From: Pseudovibrio zosterae
GTDB lineage: Bacteria; Pseudomonadota; Alphaproteobacteria; Rhizobiales; Stappiaceae
Direction of reading: 5' to 3'
Assembly: GCF_033843645.1 (NCBI RefSeq)
Contig: NZ_JAWXVZ010000011.1
Coordinates: 1-64,000, forward strand
Length of the DNA stretch: 64,000 bases
Of the stretch, positions 1-8,941 are shown in pieces. The notes beneath the pieces are model-generated. The model saw only the letters and a list, made by a program, of their open reading frames with translations, did no database searches and was not told the origin of the DNA. The first letter of the stretch is position 1; the number at the start of each line of letters is the position of its first letter. The position numbers and the translations under genes were made by a program.

Positions 1-70
1 TATGAACACCAAAACACAAGCTACGGCGGCGTAAGTCGCAAGGGGTAGTTTTAGGCCGCGCCGCAGACCT

Positions 71-107
71 AAAAAACGAAAACCCCGCCAAAAATATGAC
101 GGGGTTT
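71..107 (-). terminator. Intrinsic terminator downstream of gyrB
   Basis: An 8-bp stem (80-87 AAACCCCG pairing with 100-107 CGGGGTTT) is followed, reading the minus strand, by a run of six T (71-76). It lies about 40 bases after the gyrB stop and is oriented to stop gyrB transcription. Confidence 0.7.
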
Positions 108-119
108 GTCATCAATCTG

Positions 120-149
120 AGCCCCGCACCAAGCGGGGCTTTTTCTTTT
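120..149 (+). terminator. Intrinsic terminator pointing into gyrB 3' end
   Basis: Stem AGCCCCGC (120-127) pairs with GCGGGGCT (133-140), followed by a T-rich tail on the plus strand up to the gyrB stop codon. It fits a plus-strand gene or RNA that ends left of the window, convergent with gyrB. It may also help gyrB termination from the other side. Confidence 0.6.
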
Positions 150-2601
150 AGATATCTAGGTTTGCGACTGAAAGAGCATTGGCCTGAATGAACTCACGTC
201 GTGGCTCGACCTCATCACCCATCAGCTTGGTGAAAATGTCGTCGGCAGCATCTGCCTCCTTGATCTTCACCTGAAGGAGAGAGCGCACATTCGGATCCAA
301 TGTGGTCTCCCAAAGTTGTTCCGGGTTCATCTCACCCAGCCCCTTGTAGCGCTGCATGGAAATGCCTTTGCGACCCTGGGCAAAAATAGCTTCCAACAAC
401 GCTTGCGGGCCACGCACCTCTGTATGTTTGTCCCTGCGCACCAAGGTAGCCGCCTTCACATACACTTCATTCAAATAGTCGTGATAGGAGTTCAAACGGC
501 GCGCATCAGCCGAGCCCAGCAAGGCTGCATCAATTCGAGCGACTTCAAGAACGCCACGCACTTCACGCTTGAAGACAAGGTCGCCTTCGTCAGTTGCCTC
601 GCCTTCCCAACCTTGCTCAAATTCGTCGGCCAGAATATCCAGACGGCGGGCAATATACGCCGCAGCCTCCCTGGCCTTTTCTGGATTGTGCAGGTTGTCA
701 GGATTGAGCGCACCCGCAATGGCAGCCTGCTCCACTACCTGACGATCATAACGGGAGTGAAGGCCGTTCAGGATGGCTGAAACTTCGCGCGCTTTTTCAA
801 TGACTGCACGCAGATCGTTCGCCGAACGAACTTCGCCCGTTGCCAGCTGCAAGCTGCTGTCGTCCAAACCGTTGCTGATCAGGTATTCTTCAAGGGCGGC
901 TTCGTCCTTCAAATACTGTTCGGACTGGCCGCGTTTCACCTTATAAAGCGGTGGCTGCGCAATGTAGACGTAGCCGTGCTCGATGAGCTCCGGCATCTGG
1001 CGGAACAAGAACGTCAGGAGAAGAGTACGAATGTGCGCACCATCCACATCAGCATCGGTCATGATGATGATCTTGTGGTACCGCAGTTTTGCCAGATCGA
1101 ACTCTTCGCGACCAATCCCTGTGCCAAGCGCCGTAATCAAGGTACCGATTTCCTGAGAGGAAATCATTTTGTCGAAACGCGCCCGCTCCACATTGAGGAT
1201 TTTACCACGCAGCGGAAGTACGGCCTGATTGCCACGATGACGCCCCTGCTTTGCAGAGCCGCCCGCGGAGTCACCCTCCACGATGAACAGTTCCGCTTTG
1301 GAAGCATCGCGCTCCTGACAGTCGGCCAGCTTGCCGGGCAGGGACGCGACATCCAACGCGCCCTTTCTGCGGGTTAGCTCACGAGCCTTTCGGGCTGCTT
1401 CCCGAGCACTCGCCGCTTCCACGATTTTTGAAACGATGGACTTCGCCGGAGCAGGGTTTTCTTCTAGCCAAGTGGACAGAGCCTCACCGACCAGGTTCTC
1501 AACCACAGGACGGACTTCTGAAGAAACCAGCTTATCCTTGGTCTGAGAGGAGAACTTGGGATCTGGAACCTTCACGGAAAGAACGCAGGAGAGACCCTCA
1601 CGGCAGTCTTCACCCGTCGGGTTCACCTTCTCGCGCTTGAGAAGCCCTGACGTGTCCGCATAGGAGGTTAGCTGACGGGTTAGAGCACTACGGAAACCCG
1701 CGAGGTGCGTACCACCATCTCGCTGAGGAATGTTGTTTGTGAAGCATAGAACCTGCTCGTGGTAGCTGCTGTTCCACCACATGGCAACTTCAACCGTGAT
1801 GCCGTCACGCTCTGCCGTCATGGTCAGCGGCGTTTCGATGATTGGCTGCTTGGCGCGATCAAGGTAGCGCACGAATTCTTCCAGACCACCTTCGTAGAAC
1901 AGCTCCTCACGTATCGGCTCCACGCCCCGGTTGTCCGTAAGGATGATGCGGGCACCGGAGTTCAAGAACGCGAGCTCTCGCAGGCGGTGCTCAAGCGTTT
2001 CATAGTCGAAATCAATCTTTGTGAACGTCTCAGGAGAGGGCGTAAAGGTCACTTCTGTGCCGGAGCGGCCTACAGCATCACCAATGACCTCCAGCGGCGC
2101 TTCGGCATCGCCATGGCGGAAACGGACAAAGTGCTCCTTGTCATTGCGGAAGATGCGCAGCTCGAGTGTGGTCGACAGTGCATTCACCACAGATACACCC
2201 ACGCCGTGGAGACCGCCAGACACCTTGTAGGAGTTGCTGTCGAACTTACCACCCGCATGAAGCTGAGTCATAATCACTTCAGCAGCTGAGATGCCTTCTT
2301 CCGGATGGATATCTACCGGAATACCACGACCATTGTCGGTGACGGTTACCGAGCCATCTGGATTGAGCGTAACCGTAACATGGTCAGCGTGACCGGCCAG
2401 CGCTTCGTCGATGGAGTTGTCAACCACCTCATAGACCATGTGGTGCAGGCCAGAACCGTCATCCGTGTCCCCGATATACATGCCTGGGCGCTTGCGAACA
2501 GCATCCAAGCCCTTCAGGACTTTGATCGAGCCAGCGCCATATTCCGCGCTTGCCTCAGGAGTCTCAGGTCCGTCGTTTTCAGGGGTCGATGTATCGCTCA
2601 T
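148..2601 (-). CDS. gyrB: DNA gyrase subunit B
   Basis: ATPase subunit of DNA gyrase (GyrA2GyrB2), which introduces negative supercoils. Visible motifs are the GHKL ATP-binding boxes EVVDNSIDEALAG (about residue 58), DNGRGIP and GGLHGVGVS; the TOPRIM motifs EGDSAGGSAKQGR (about residue 442) and DADVDGAHI; and the C-terminal QRYKGLGEMNPEQLW. The length of 817 aa is normal. A TTG three codons upstream (2610) could also serve as start; the ATG at 2601 is preferred because it gives the usual short N-terminus. A good sigma-70-type promoter lies just upstream (2641-2668). It closes the minus-strand dnaA-dnaN-recF-gyrB neighbourhood, with a lysE-type gene between recF and gyrB. Confidence 0.97.
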   Translation of the reverse strand: MSDTSTPENDGPETPEASAEYGAGSIKVLKGLDAVRKRPGMYIGDTDDGSGLHHMVYEVVDNSIDEALAGHADHVTVTLNPDGSVTVTDNGRGIPVDIHPEEGISAAEVIMTQLHAGGKFDSNSYKVSGGLHGVGVSVVNALSTTLELRIFRNDKEHFVRFRHGDAEAPLEVIGDAVGRSGTEVTFTPSPETFTKIDFDYETLEHRLRELAFLNSGARIILTDNRGVEPIREELFYEGGLEEFVRYLDRAKQPIIETPLTMTAERDGITVEVAMWWNSSYHEQVLCFTNNIPQRDGGTHLAGFRSALTRQLTSYADTSGLLKREKVNPTGEDCREGLSCVLSVKVPDPKFSSQTKDKLVSSEVRPVVENLVGEALSTWLEENPAPAKSIVSKIVEAASAREAARKARELTRRKGALDVASLPGKLADCQERDASKAELFIVEGDSAGGSAKQGRHRGNQAVLPLRGKILNVERARFDKMISSQEIGTLITALGTGIGREEFDLAKLRYHKIIIMTDADVDGAHIRTLLLTFLFRQMPELIEHGYVYIAQPPLYKVKRGQSEQYLKDEAALEEYLISNGLDDSSLQLATGEVRSANDLRAVIEKAREVSAILNGLHSRYDRQVVEQAAIAGALNPDNLHNPEKAREAAAYIARRLDILADEFEQGWEGEATDEGDLVFKREVRGVLEVARIDAALLGSADARRLNSYHDYLNEVYVKAATLVRRDKHTEVRGPQALLEAIFAQGRKGISMQRYKGLGEMNPEQLWETTLDPNVRSLLQVKIKEADAADDIFTKLMGDEVEPRREFIQANALSVANLDI

Positions 2602-2640
2602 TCGAATCAATTCACTCTACGGTTTTTGGGCATTTAAACC

Positions 2641-2668
2641 CTTATAAATCCTTGAGCGCGCCGTTCAA
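2641..2668 (-). promoter_or_regulatory. Predicted gyrB promoter
   Basis: On the minus strand, TTGAAC (complement of 2663-2668) is followed by a 16-base spacer and TATAAG (complement of 2641-2646). Transcription would start near 2634 and give a leader of about 33 bases before the gyrB ATG. Confidence 0.55.
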
Positions 2669-2708
2669 CCAATCAGAGGATTTGCCCCCTGCTAAACTTA
2701 GGTAAACT

Positions 2709-2722
2709 CGGGAAAATTCCCG
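2709..2722. other. Perfect 14-bp palindrome CGGGAAAATTCCCG
   Basis: Gapless palindrome between the lysE-type stop codon and the gyrB promoter, about 40 bases upstream of the predicted -35. It could be an operator for gyrB or a weak terminator stem for the upstream gene. There is no T-run on the minus strand, so an operator is slightly more likely. Confidence 0.35.
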
Positions 2723-2743
2723 TATTTCAGAGGGCGTGGAACT

Positions 2744-3364
2744 CTAGCGTGTGGCAATGGCGACCGCTGCACCTACCATTACGGCACTTGCGCTTTTGGT
2801 AAGCCGGTTAACAGCACGCTGTGAAGTCATCATCTTGCGCGCCCGGCTGGCCAAAAGCACATATCCACCCAGCACCACGGTAAGTGTAACCTGCAGCACC
2901 AGCACCAACTCGCCATAAAACAACAACGTCATCTGATCCAGCGGAATGAGGTTCGGCATCAAGGCCATGTAGAACAACACGACCTTCGGGTTGCCAAGCG
3001 TGAGAGTGAAACCCGCCAAATAGGCCGAGAGCCGCGTCCCCTTCAGTTCGGCGTCACTCACTTCATCGGCCTGCTTGAAGGCCCCCGCACGCCACATTTT
3101 TACAGCTAAGTACAGCAAGTAAGCGGCGCCCAAATACTTCAAGATGACAAAGGCCCAAGCAAACGTGCTGGCGATTGCTGCCATGCCGAGCGCCGCCAAG
3201 GTGAACCAGACCAGATCTCCGCTGAGCATACCCATGCAAAAGGCTGGAGCCCCACGCGTCCCGCTGCCAAGCACCCGTGCAACAAGAGCGGCGATACCTG
3301 GGCCCGGAGTTATTGCAGCGACAAAAAGCGTGCCAGCAAACAAAATGATTGATGCATAATCCAT
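2744..3364 (-). CDS. LysE/RhtB family amino-acid exporter
   Basis: Inner-membrane protein of 206 aa, the usual family length, with about six hydrophobic segments. The N-terminal helix ends in the conserved TPGPG motif (residues about 19-23) and is followed by a helix-rich AALGMAAIAS region, as in LysE/RhtB transporters that export amino acids or their derivatives. The substrate cannot be read from sequence. It sits between recF and gyrB, which are usually adjacent or separated by unrelated genes in this order, and has about 90 bases upstream for its own promoter. Confidence 0.85.
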   Translation of the reverse strand: MDYASIILFAGTLFVAAITPGPGIAALVARVLGSGTRGAPAFCMGMLSGDLVWFTLAALGMAAIASTFAWAFVILKYLGAAYLLYLAVKMWRAGAFKQADEVSDAELKGTRLSAYLAGFTLTLGNPKVVLFYMALMPNLIPLDQMTLLFYGELVLVLQVTLTVVLGGYVLLASRARKMMTSQRAVNRLTKSASAVMVGAAVAIATR

Positions 3365-3452
3365 GAGGTGAAACCCGAAATTATACTCAGCGATCCTATT
3401 ACGTTGCCTCGTACTCTACTGCAAAGTCCTCACCGAAACCCTTTAGGATTTC

Positions 3453-4583
3453 TCAAAGCGGCGTGATGTTCGCTTCGTCCACTGCGAAACGTTGGGATCC
3501 AGCTGGCAAATCCTGAAACAAACTGACGTCCGTTCCCGTCATGAAAACTTGGCCCCCAATTGCCTCAAGTCTTGCGAACAATGCCGCGCGGCGGCCAGGA
3601 TCCAGATGGGCAGCGACCTCGTCAAGCAGGAGCAGCGGCGCCATTCCTGCAACAGCCGTCGTCAAGCTGGCGTGGGCGAGGACCAGACCAATTAGCAGAG
3701 CCTTTTGTTCGCCAGTGGAGGCTAGAGCGGCGGGAAGATTTTTATCGGCATGATGAACCACGAGATCAGATCGGTGAGGACCGTCCAGTGTCCTGCCTGC
3801 GGCACGATCTCGATAGCGCCCCTCAGCAAGAAGGTCTCGGTAAACGTCCTCGGTGTCGGTCGAGTTCAAGCCAATTGTTGCAGTTTCAAAGCTGCCTTCC
3901 AAGTGGATCTGCCCTTTTGGGAAGGGAAGCCCCAGCTTGGCCTGCTCATCCAACGTGGAACTCAGCAGGCTAACTGTCTCCCGGCGCGCAATAGCAACAG
4001 CCGTTCCGAGTTCTGCCACCTGAGCTTCAAGCGCATCCAGAAAACTTGCCATGCCCCCCTCCGACAACAGCCGATTGCGTTGACGAAGTGCCTTTTCGAA
4101 ATTGGCAACCATCCGGCCATGGCCCGGATTCAATGACAGCACAAGACGATCCAGAAAGCGGCGGCGATCCGCTGCCGGGCCGGTAAAGAGCCCATCCATG
4201 CTTGGTACTAGCCAAAGCACCCGGATGTAGTCCAAGAGCTGATCTGAAGAGCGAGCATCTTCGCCATCAATGCGAACGCGCCGCCCTGCTTCTCCAGCGG
4301 TGTACCCTGTGCCAATGCGGGTTTCGCCATAAGCGCCATCAAGAACAGCGCTAACAGCCCAGCTACCTGAACTGTCAGCACGGCCAACGTCAGAAAGCGC
4401 TGAGCGACGTAATCCCCGTCCAGCGGTTAAAAAGGAAATGGCTTCAAGGATATTGGTCTTACCAGCGCCGTTATTGCCGACAAAGGCAACCATCTGGCTC
4501 GATAGCGGGATTGTCGCAGCTTCATAGTTGCGAAAATCGGTCAGAGCCAGACGCGTCAGCGCCACAGAAACTGCCTCTGACAT
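3453..4583 (-). CDS. recF: DNA replication/repair protein RecF
   Basis: SMC-like ATPase that helps RecOR load RecA at single-strand gaps. Visible motifs are Walker A GNNGAGKTNILEAIS (about residues 36-50), the ABC signature region LASTGEQKALLIG, and Walker B LLLLDEVAAHLD near the C-terminus. The length of 376 aa is typical. It lies 72 bases downstream of dnaN on the same strand, as in the classical dnaA-dnaN-recF-gyrB order. A hairpin occupies the dnaN-recF gap. Confidence 0.96.
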   Translation of the reverse strand: MSEAVSVALTRLALTDFRNYEAATIPLSSQMVAFVGNNGAGKTNILEAISFLTAGRGLRRSALSDVGRADSSGSWAVSAVLDGAYGETRIGTGYTAGEAGRRVRIDGEDARSSDQLLDYIRVLWLVPSMDGLFTGPAADRRRFLDRLVLSLNPGHGRMVANFEKALRQRNRLLSEGGMASFLDALEAQVAELGTAVAIARRETVSLLSSTLDEQAKLGLPFPKGQIHLEGSFETATIGLNSTDTEDVYRDLLAEGRYRDRAAGRTLDGPHRSDLVVHHADKNLPAALASTGEQKALLIGLVLAHASLTTAVAGMAPLLLLDEVAAHLDPGRRAALFARLEAIGGQVFMTGTDVSLFQDLPAGSQRFAVDEANITPL

Positions 4584-4614
4584 TCTGCTGTGTATCCTGT
4601 GGTCATTGGAGTGA

Positions 4615-4648
4615 CGAACCCTCCCACTCTCACATGCGAGAGGGTTCG
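4615..4648. other. Hairpin in the dnaN-recF gap
   Basis: CGAACCCT and AGGGTTCG can pair around an inner CTC/GAG. There is no T-run on the minus strand, so this is at best a weak attenuator or processing site between dnaN and recF rather than a full terminator. Confidence 0.4.
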
Positions 4649-4655
4649 AAAAAGA

Positions 4656-5774
4656 TTATACCCGCATTGGCATGAGAACAAACAGTGTGTCCTCTTTACC
4701 ATCTTCCTGGATCAAGGTTGGCGAGCCTGAATCCGCCAGACGGAAAAGCGCTGCGTCTGCGGACAGTTGACCGGCAATATCCAGCAAATACTTTGAGTTA
4801 AAGCCGATTTCCATATCATCGGAATCGTACTCGACCATCAGCTCCTCAGTAGCAGAGCCGGAATCCGGATTGGTTACAGTTAGAACCAGCTTGCCTTCCG
4901 TGAGAGCCAGTTTCACAGCCCGGCCGCGCTCAGATGAGATGGTAGACACACGGTCAACCGCCTCCTTGAACACATCCCGATCAACGCGCATTTCCTTGTC
5001 GTTGTTTTTAGGGATAACACGGCCGTAGTCAGGGAAGCTGCCGTCAATCAGCTTGGAGGTCAAAACCACTGGACCGGTAGTAAAGCGGATCTTGGTCTCA
5101 GAGATTTCAACACGGACCTCCGCTTCTGGGTCTTCCAGCAGCTTTTGGATTTCGCCCACGGTCTTGCGCGGCACGATAATGCCCGGCATTCCCTCGGAAC
5201 CTTCAGGAGCTGGTAGCTCGGACTGTGCCAGACGGTGACCATCGGTCGCCACGGCTCGGAAGCGCTGCTCGCCCTCTGTTTCGACGGCATGCATATAGAT
5301 GCCGTTCAGATAATAGCGGGTCTCTTCAGTTGAGATCGCAAACTGCGTCGCATCAATCAACTTGCGAATTCCGCCCGCCGTGATCGTAAAGGCATGCGTA
5401 AAGTCGCCTGCGGTCATGTCCGGGAAGTCGGAGATCGGCAACATCTGAAGCGCAAACCGGGAACGGCCTGCGCGAATTTCCAAAGTGGTGTCATCGCCAG
5501 AGGTTTCCAGAACAACTTGAGAGCCATCAGGCAATTTGCGGACGATTTCATAAATCATATGCGCAGGGACGGTAGTCGCGCCAGGCACTTCGATCACCGC
5601 CGGAATGGTCTCCAGCACTTCAAGATCAAGGTCTGTCGCGCGCAGCTTGAGTTCGCCGCCTTCCGTCTGCAGCATAACGTTGGACAAGATCGGAATGGTA
5701 TTTCGCCGCTCAACAACACGATGCACGTGGGTCAATGACTTCAGGAGCTCGGTCCGCTCAAGTGTCGCTTTCAT
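4656..5774 (-). CDS. dnaN: DNA polymerase III beta sliding clamp
   Basis: Ring clamp that tethers Pol III to DNA. The start is taken at the ATG at 5774, which gives MKATLERTELLKS and 372 aa, the standard clamp length; an ORF open 13 codons further upstream adds a non-conserved tail. The three clamp domains are recognisable throughout, and the protein ends in the usual LFVLMPMRV. A terminator separates it from dnaA, so dnaN probably has its own promoter in the 100 bases upstream. Confidence 0.96.
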   Translation of the reverse strand: MKATLERTELLKSLTHVHRVVERRNTIPILSNVMLQTEGGELKLRATDLDLEVLETIPAVIEVPGATTVPAHMIYEIVRKLPDGSQVVLETSGDDTTLEIRAGRSRFALQMLPISDFPDMTAGDFTHAFTITAGGIRKLIDATQFAISTEETRYYLNGIYMHAVETEGEQRFRAVATDGHRLAQSELPAPEGSEGMPGIIVPRKTVGEIQKLLEDPEAEVRVEISETKIRFTTGPVVLTSKLIDGSFPDYGRVIPKNNDKEMRVDRDVFKEAVDRVSTISSERGRAVKLALTEGKLVLTVTNPDSGSATEELMVEYDSDDMEIGFNSKYLLDIAGQLSADAALFRLADSGSPTLIQEDGKEDTLFVLMPMRV

Positions 5775-5876
5775 GCGAAACATCCGTTTTGCTGGCGACC
5801 GTTCGGGTCGCAAATGATTACTTTAAAAGCCCAATCCGGCTGAGCGCCGGGCCGTAGAACCTGCCCTCATTGCGAC

Positions 5877-5910
5877 AAAAAAGCAAGAGGGCGCTGTTGA
5901 CAGCGCCCTC
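5877..5910 (-). terminator. Intrinsic terminator of dnaA
   Basis: Perfect 10-bp stem GAGGGCGCTG (5887-5896) with CAGCGCCCTC (5901-5910) and a TTGA loop. On the minus strand it is followed within four bases by six T (5877-5882). It separates dnaA from dnaN transcription. Confidence 0.85.
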
Positions 5911-5963
5911 ATATGCAATGAACTTCGGATCCTTCCGGTGCCTAGAGGGCAAGAGCGCAGATC

Positions 5964-7439
5964 TTATGCGTCAAGCATGCGCTTTAGCAGCTCGAGCTCC
6001 TGAGCCAAACCGTTGTCTGCCTTGGCCAGTTCTTCGATCTTGCGCACGGCGTGAAGCACCGTGGTGTGGTCGCGGTTGCCAAAGCGACGGCCGATCTCAG
6101 GCAGAGAGCGAGGTGTCATCATCTTGGCAAGGTACATTGCAATCTGACGTGGGCGCACGATGGTGCGCGTACGGCGTGCAGAAAGCAGGTCCGCTTTGGT
6201 AACATTGTAGTGCTTGGAAACCACACGCTGGATGTCTTCGATCTTTACACGGCGTGGCTCTGCCGCACGGATCAGGTCGCGCAATGTGATTTCAGCCATA
6301 TCCAGAGTGACCGGAGAGTTGGTCAACTGGTTATGAGCAACCAGACGGTTCAATGCGCCTTCAAGGTCACGACCGGAAGATGTCACGTTGCGCGCAACAT
6401 AGTCCAGCACTGCATCTGGAACGGTAAAGTTCGGGTAGCTGCGCTGCTGCGCGCGCATCCGGTCTTCAAGGATCGCACGGCGCAGACCGAAGTCCGGCTC
6501 GGAAATATTGACCACAAGGCCGCCAGCAAGACGAGAGCGAACCCGATCATCAAGGCTTTCCAGATCGGATGGCGCACGGTCAGCCGCCACAACAACCTGG
6601 CGCGCCCCATCAATAAGGGCGTTCAGCGTATGACAGAATTCCTGCTGCACCTGCTTGCCATGCAGGAATTGCATGTCGTCGATCAGGAGAAGATCTATTG
6701 AACGCAATGTGTCCTTGAAAGCCATTGCAGACTGCTGCTGCAAAGCGGACACGAAGCGATACATGAAGTGTTCCGCTGTCAGGTAAAGCACACGGCGACC
6801 CGCGTTGCGTGCCTGATTGGCGATTGCCTGCATCAGGTGGGTCTTACCGAGACCGACTGAGGCATGCAGGAACAGGGGATTGAAGGTTACGACGCCGCCG
6901 CCTGCAACTTGACGTGCAGCCGCCAGTGCCAGAACGTTGGACTCGCCTTCAACAAAAGTGTCGAATGTGTACTTGGGATCAAGTGCAGCGCCCTCAAGCA
7001 CGTCTTTTGCGGAAGCGTCACCGCGCCCCATTGGCCGTGCAGAAACGGCTGGAGATGGTGCGTTTGCGCGCAGACCAATCGGGTCATTGACCTGAATTGG
7101 TCTCATGTCCGCTGGCTTGCCGCCCGGCTGAACGCCAGCCTGAGCTGCAACCTTTTGAGCAGCAGGACGAGGACGCACAGCGCCGCGTACAGTCAGCTCA
7201 ATGCGACGCACATCTTCCCACTCGTTCTTCCAGAGGCCCATCAGGCGCTCACGGTAGTGAGATTGAATCCACTGCTTCAAAAAGCGAGTGGGAACCGACA
7301 ACCGGATGGTGCCATCGTCGTGTCCTTCGAGATCAACTCGCGCAAACCAGCTGGTAAAGACATCTTCACCAAGTTCAGCCCGAAGTCGTTTCTTGACGCG
7401 GTCCCATTGCTCCGGCCCTGGAGCTTCCTGAACGTGCAT
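5964..7439 (-). CDS. dnaA: Chromosomal replication initiator protein DnaA
   Basis: AAA+ initiator that binds DnaA boxes at oriC and melts the duplex. Visible are Walker A ASVGLGKTHLMQAI, Walker B LLLIDDMQFL, and the domain IV DNA-binding signature FGNRDHTTVLHAVRKI near the C-terminus. The start at 7439 is chosen over the ATG at 7463 because AAGGAGG (complement of 7445-7451) lies at ideal spacing before it and inside the longer reading. This gives 491 aa, normal for the order. The linker (about residues 90-150) is rich in Pro, Ala and Arg. A rhodanese gene precedes it and a strong terminator follows. Confidence 0.97.
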   Translation of the reverse strand: MHVQEAPGPEQWDRVKKRLRAELGEDVFTSWFARVDLEGHDDGTIRLSVPTRFLKQWIQSHYRERLMGLWKNEWEDVRRIELTVRGAVRPRPAAQKVAAQAGVQPGGKPADMRPIQVNDPIGLRANAPSPAVSARPMGRGDASAKDVLEGAALDPKYTFDTFVEGESNVLALAAARQVAGGGVVTFNPLFLHASVGLGKTHLMQAIANQARNAGRRVLYLTAEHFMYRFVSALQQQSAMAFKDTLRSIDLLLIDDMQFLHGKQVQQEFCHTLNALIDGARQVVVAADRAPSDLESLDDRVRSRLAGGLVVNISEPDFGLRRAILEDRMRAQQRSYPNFTVPDAVLDYVARNVTSSGRDLEGALNRLVAHNQLTNSPVTLDMAEITLRDLIRAAEPRRVKIEDIQRVVSKHYNVTKADLLSARRTRTIVRPRQIAMYLAKMMTPRSLPEIGRRFGNRDHTTVLHAVRKIEELAKADNGLAQELELLKRMLDA

Positions 7440-7592
7440 GTAAGCCTCCTTAAATATGGGCATTCCGCCACAGATGCCCAGATTCCAAAAAGTGTCGCGC
7501 CCGTTATTGAGCGTCGTTTATTGTTGCTCTCATCGAGCAATTCGTTCGTCTTGGGAGGTGCCCCCTGCCAAGCGAGTGTAACTCTATGTTCT

Positions 7593-8102
7593 CTAAGTCT
7601 GAACCCAGGGAAGCCCTTGAGCCTTCCACCCGGATACAAAACCCCTATGCCCCGCCGCATCCAGCGGGCCCTCAAACCCATCGACCACATTTAAACAATG
7701 ACGATATCCCAGTGCCGTCATGACGATTGCTGCGCTTTGACTGCGCACACCGGACCGGCACAGAAAATAGATATCGGCGTTTTGGTCAAGTCCTTTTTTT
7801 ACGAAAATGGAAGAAAGTGTCGCCCCGAATTCCTGATGCGGTGCTTCTGCCCCAAAGGCCTTCCACTCGTGAAACAAAATTCTATCTTCATTTCCAGGCA
7901 CTTGCGGAATACCCACGTGAACCCATTCAGCTTCTGACCTAACATCTACCAAGACCGAGTGGGCGTTCTCATTCAACGCCGCAAACGTTTCCGCAACTGT
8001 CCGATCACCGTGATATTGAGTTCCCGCCACCAAGATACTCGCCACCTGTATCTGTTTACATGCCCCTAACAATAGGAAATTTGTCCGGGCACACCCAGCC
8101 AC
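7593..8102 (-). CDS. Rhodanese-like domain protein
   Basis: Single rhodanese domain of up to 169 aa. It shows LVDVRSEAEWVHVGIP (the N-terminal DVR motif), the active-site loop CRSGVRS with the catalytic cysteine, and a C-terminal GWKAQGLPW that ends many single-domain rhodaneses. Such proteins carry sulfane sulfur as a cysteine persulfide. The start is uncertain: the ATG at 8102 gives a non-conserved tail, and a GTG at about 8045 gives a more usual length. It lies 150 bases upstream of dnaA on the same strand, and its upstream side faces the candidate oriC. Confidence 0.85.
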   Translation of the reverse strand: MAGCARTNFLLLGACKQIQVASILVAGTQYHGDRTVAETFAALNENAHSVLVDVRSEAEWVHVGIPQVPGNEDRILFHEWKAFGAEAPHQEFGATLSSIFVKKGLDQNADIYFLCRSGVRSQSAAIVMTALGYRHCLNVVDGFEGPLDAAGHRGFVSGWKAQGLPWVQT

Positions 8103-8621
8103 AAAGTCCTATAAAGTAAACCAGAAGACTCTCTTCCAGTGATCAAGTTGCCAAACTACTTACGCACAATCACTAGAAGTATAGTGCTACGAGTTAACTA
8201 CACGTCCCAAAACGTTTTCTTGAACTTGTACGAAGGGATCGAGCAGCAACCCGACAACTTCGGAAACCATACACAGCCTATTTTGCTCTAGCAATAGCCA
8301 AAAATTAACAGACTGTAACCAACCCCGCCCTTCCTTTACGTCACGCCTTAACGCTCCAAGAGCCACCTTTCCCTAAAGCGCTTCTGACTCAATAACTTTT
8401 TCACATGTCGAATAGTTAACCGAAGACAAAATTGCTTCAAAAAAAATTTCCGACACTTTTTTCTTGACAGACCCGGAATCCCACCGGATTCCAAGTGACA
8501 ATTCTTACCTACCCATAACTATCTGAATTAAAAGGGATTTTTATGCCAAAAATGCAGAGTAATCCACAGGCAGAATTTGTGTGTTTTAGCTTAAAAACTG
8601 CTCAACAACCTGTGCCTGGCT
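8103..8621. other. Candidate chromosomal origin (oriC) in the rhodanese-rpsT gap
   Basis: About 520 bases without a credible gene, next to dnaA. TTTTTCACA at 8397-8405 fits the DnaA-box pattern TTWTNCACA, and TAATCCACA at 8560-8568 differs from TTATCCACA at one base. Between them lies an AT-rich run (8429-8470) with nine A, then TTT-rich DNA. Several TTAA half-sites are present (for example 8305, 8416), but I found no clean TTAA-N7-TTAA pair. Position beside dnaA and rpsT and the leftward gene direction on one side are compatible with an origin. Many relatives keep oriC near hemE instead, so this is only a candidate. Confidence 0.4.
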
Positions 8622-8653
8622 AAAAAAAAACCCGGCCATGAAGGCCGGGTTTT
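8622..8653 (-). terminator. Intrinsic terminator of rpsT
   Basis: Stem AACCCGGCC (8629-8637) pairs with GGCCGGGTT (8643-8651), with a run of A at 8622-8630 that reads as T on the minus strand right after the hairpin. A classic strong terminator 22 bases after the rpsT stop. Confidence 0.9.
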
Positions 8654-8674
8654 CGATTAAATTCGTTAAGGCTT

Positions 8675-8941
8675 TTATGCGCCGATAGCCTTAATACGTG
8701 CATTCAGGCGAGATACCTTACGGGATGCGGTATTGGCATGCAGGATGCCTTTACCAGCAGCACGCATGATTTCTGGCTGCGCTGCCTTGAATGCTTCGTT
8801 AGCTACGCTCTGGTCACCAGCTGCGATAGCTTCTTCTACTTTACGTACGAAAGTACGCAAACGGCTACGGCGAGCCTTATTAATGGCCGTCCGGCGGGCA
8901 ATTTTACGGGCCGCCTTCTTGGCCGAAGGAGTGTTGGCCAT
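8675..8941 (-). CDS. rpsT: 30S ribosomal protein S20
   Basis: Small basic ribosomal protein, 88 aa, starting MANTPSAKKAARKIARR and ending LNARIKAIGA. It is Lys/Arg/Ala-rich and helical, as expected for the primary 16S rRNA-binding protein S20. It has its own promoter (9059-9087) with a leader of about 110 bases, and its own terminator. The rpsT-dnaA neighbourhood is common in alphaproteobacteria. Confidence 0.97.
   Translation of the reverse strand: MANTPSAKKAARKIARRTAINKARRSRLRTFVRKVEEAIAAGDQSVANEAFKAAQPEIMRAAGKGILHANTASRKVSRLNARIKAIGA

Noticed and set aside
4615..4660. GGTTCGAA next to recF as a tRNA T-loop
   Set aside because: No cloverleaf can be drawn; the sequence is one arm of a simple hairpin.
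6864..7694. Plus-strand ORF of 276 codons opposite dnaA
   Set aside because: It is antisense to clear DnaA motifs, has no recognisable domain and has shadow-type composition.
8305..8319. TTAACAGACTGTAAC as a CtrA site in the candidate oriC
   Set aside because: The second half differs from TTAA, and the other TTAA half-sites here lack a correctly spaced partner.
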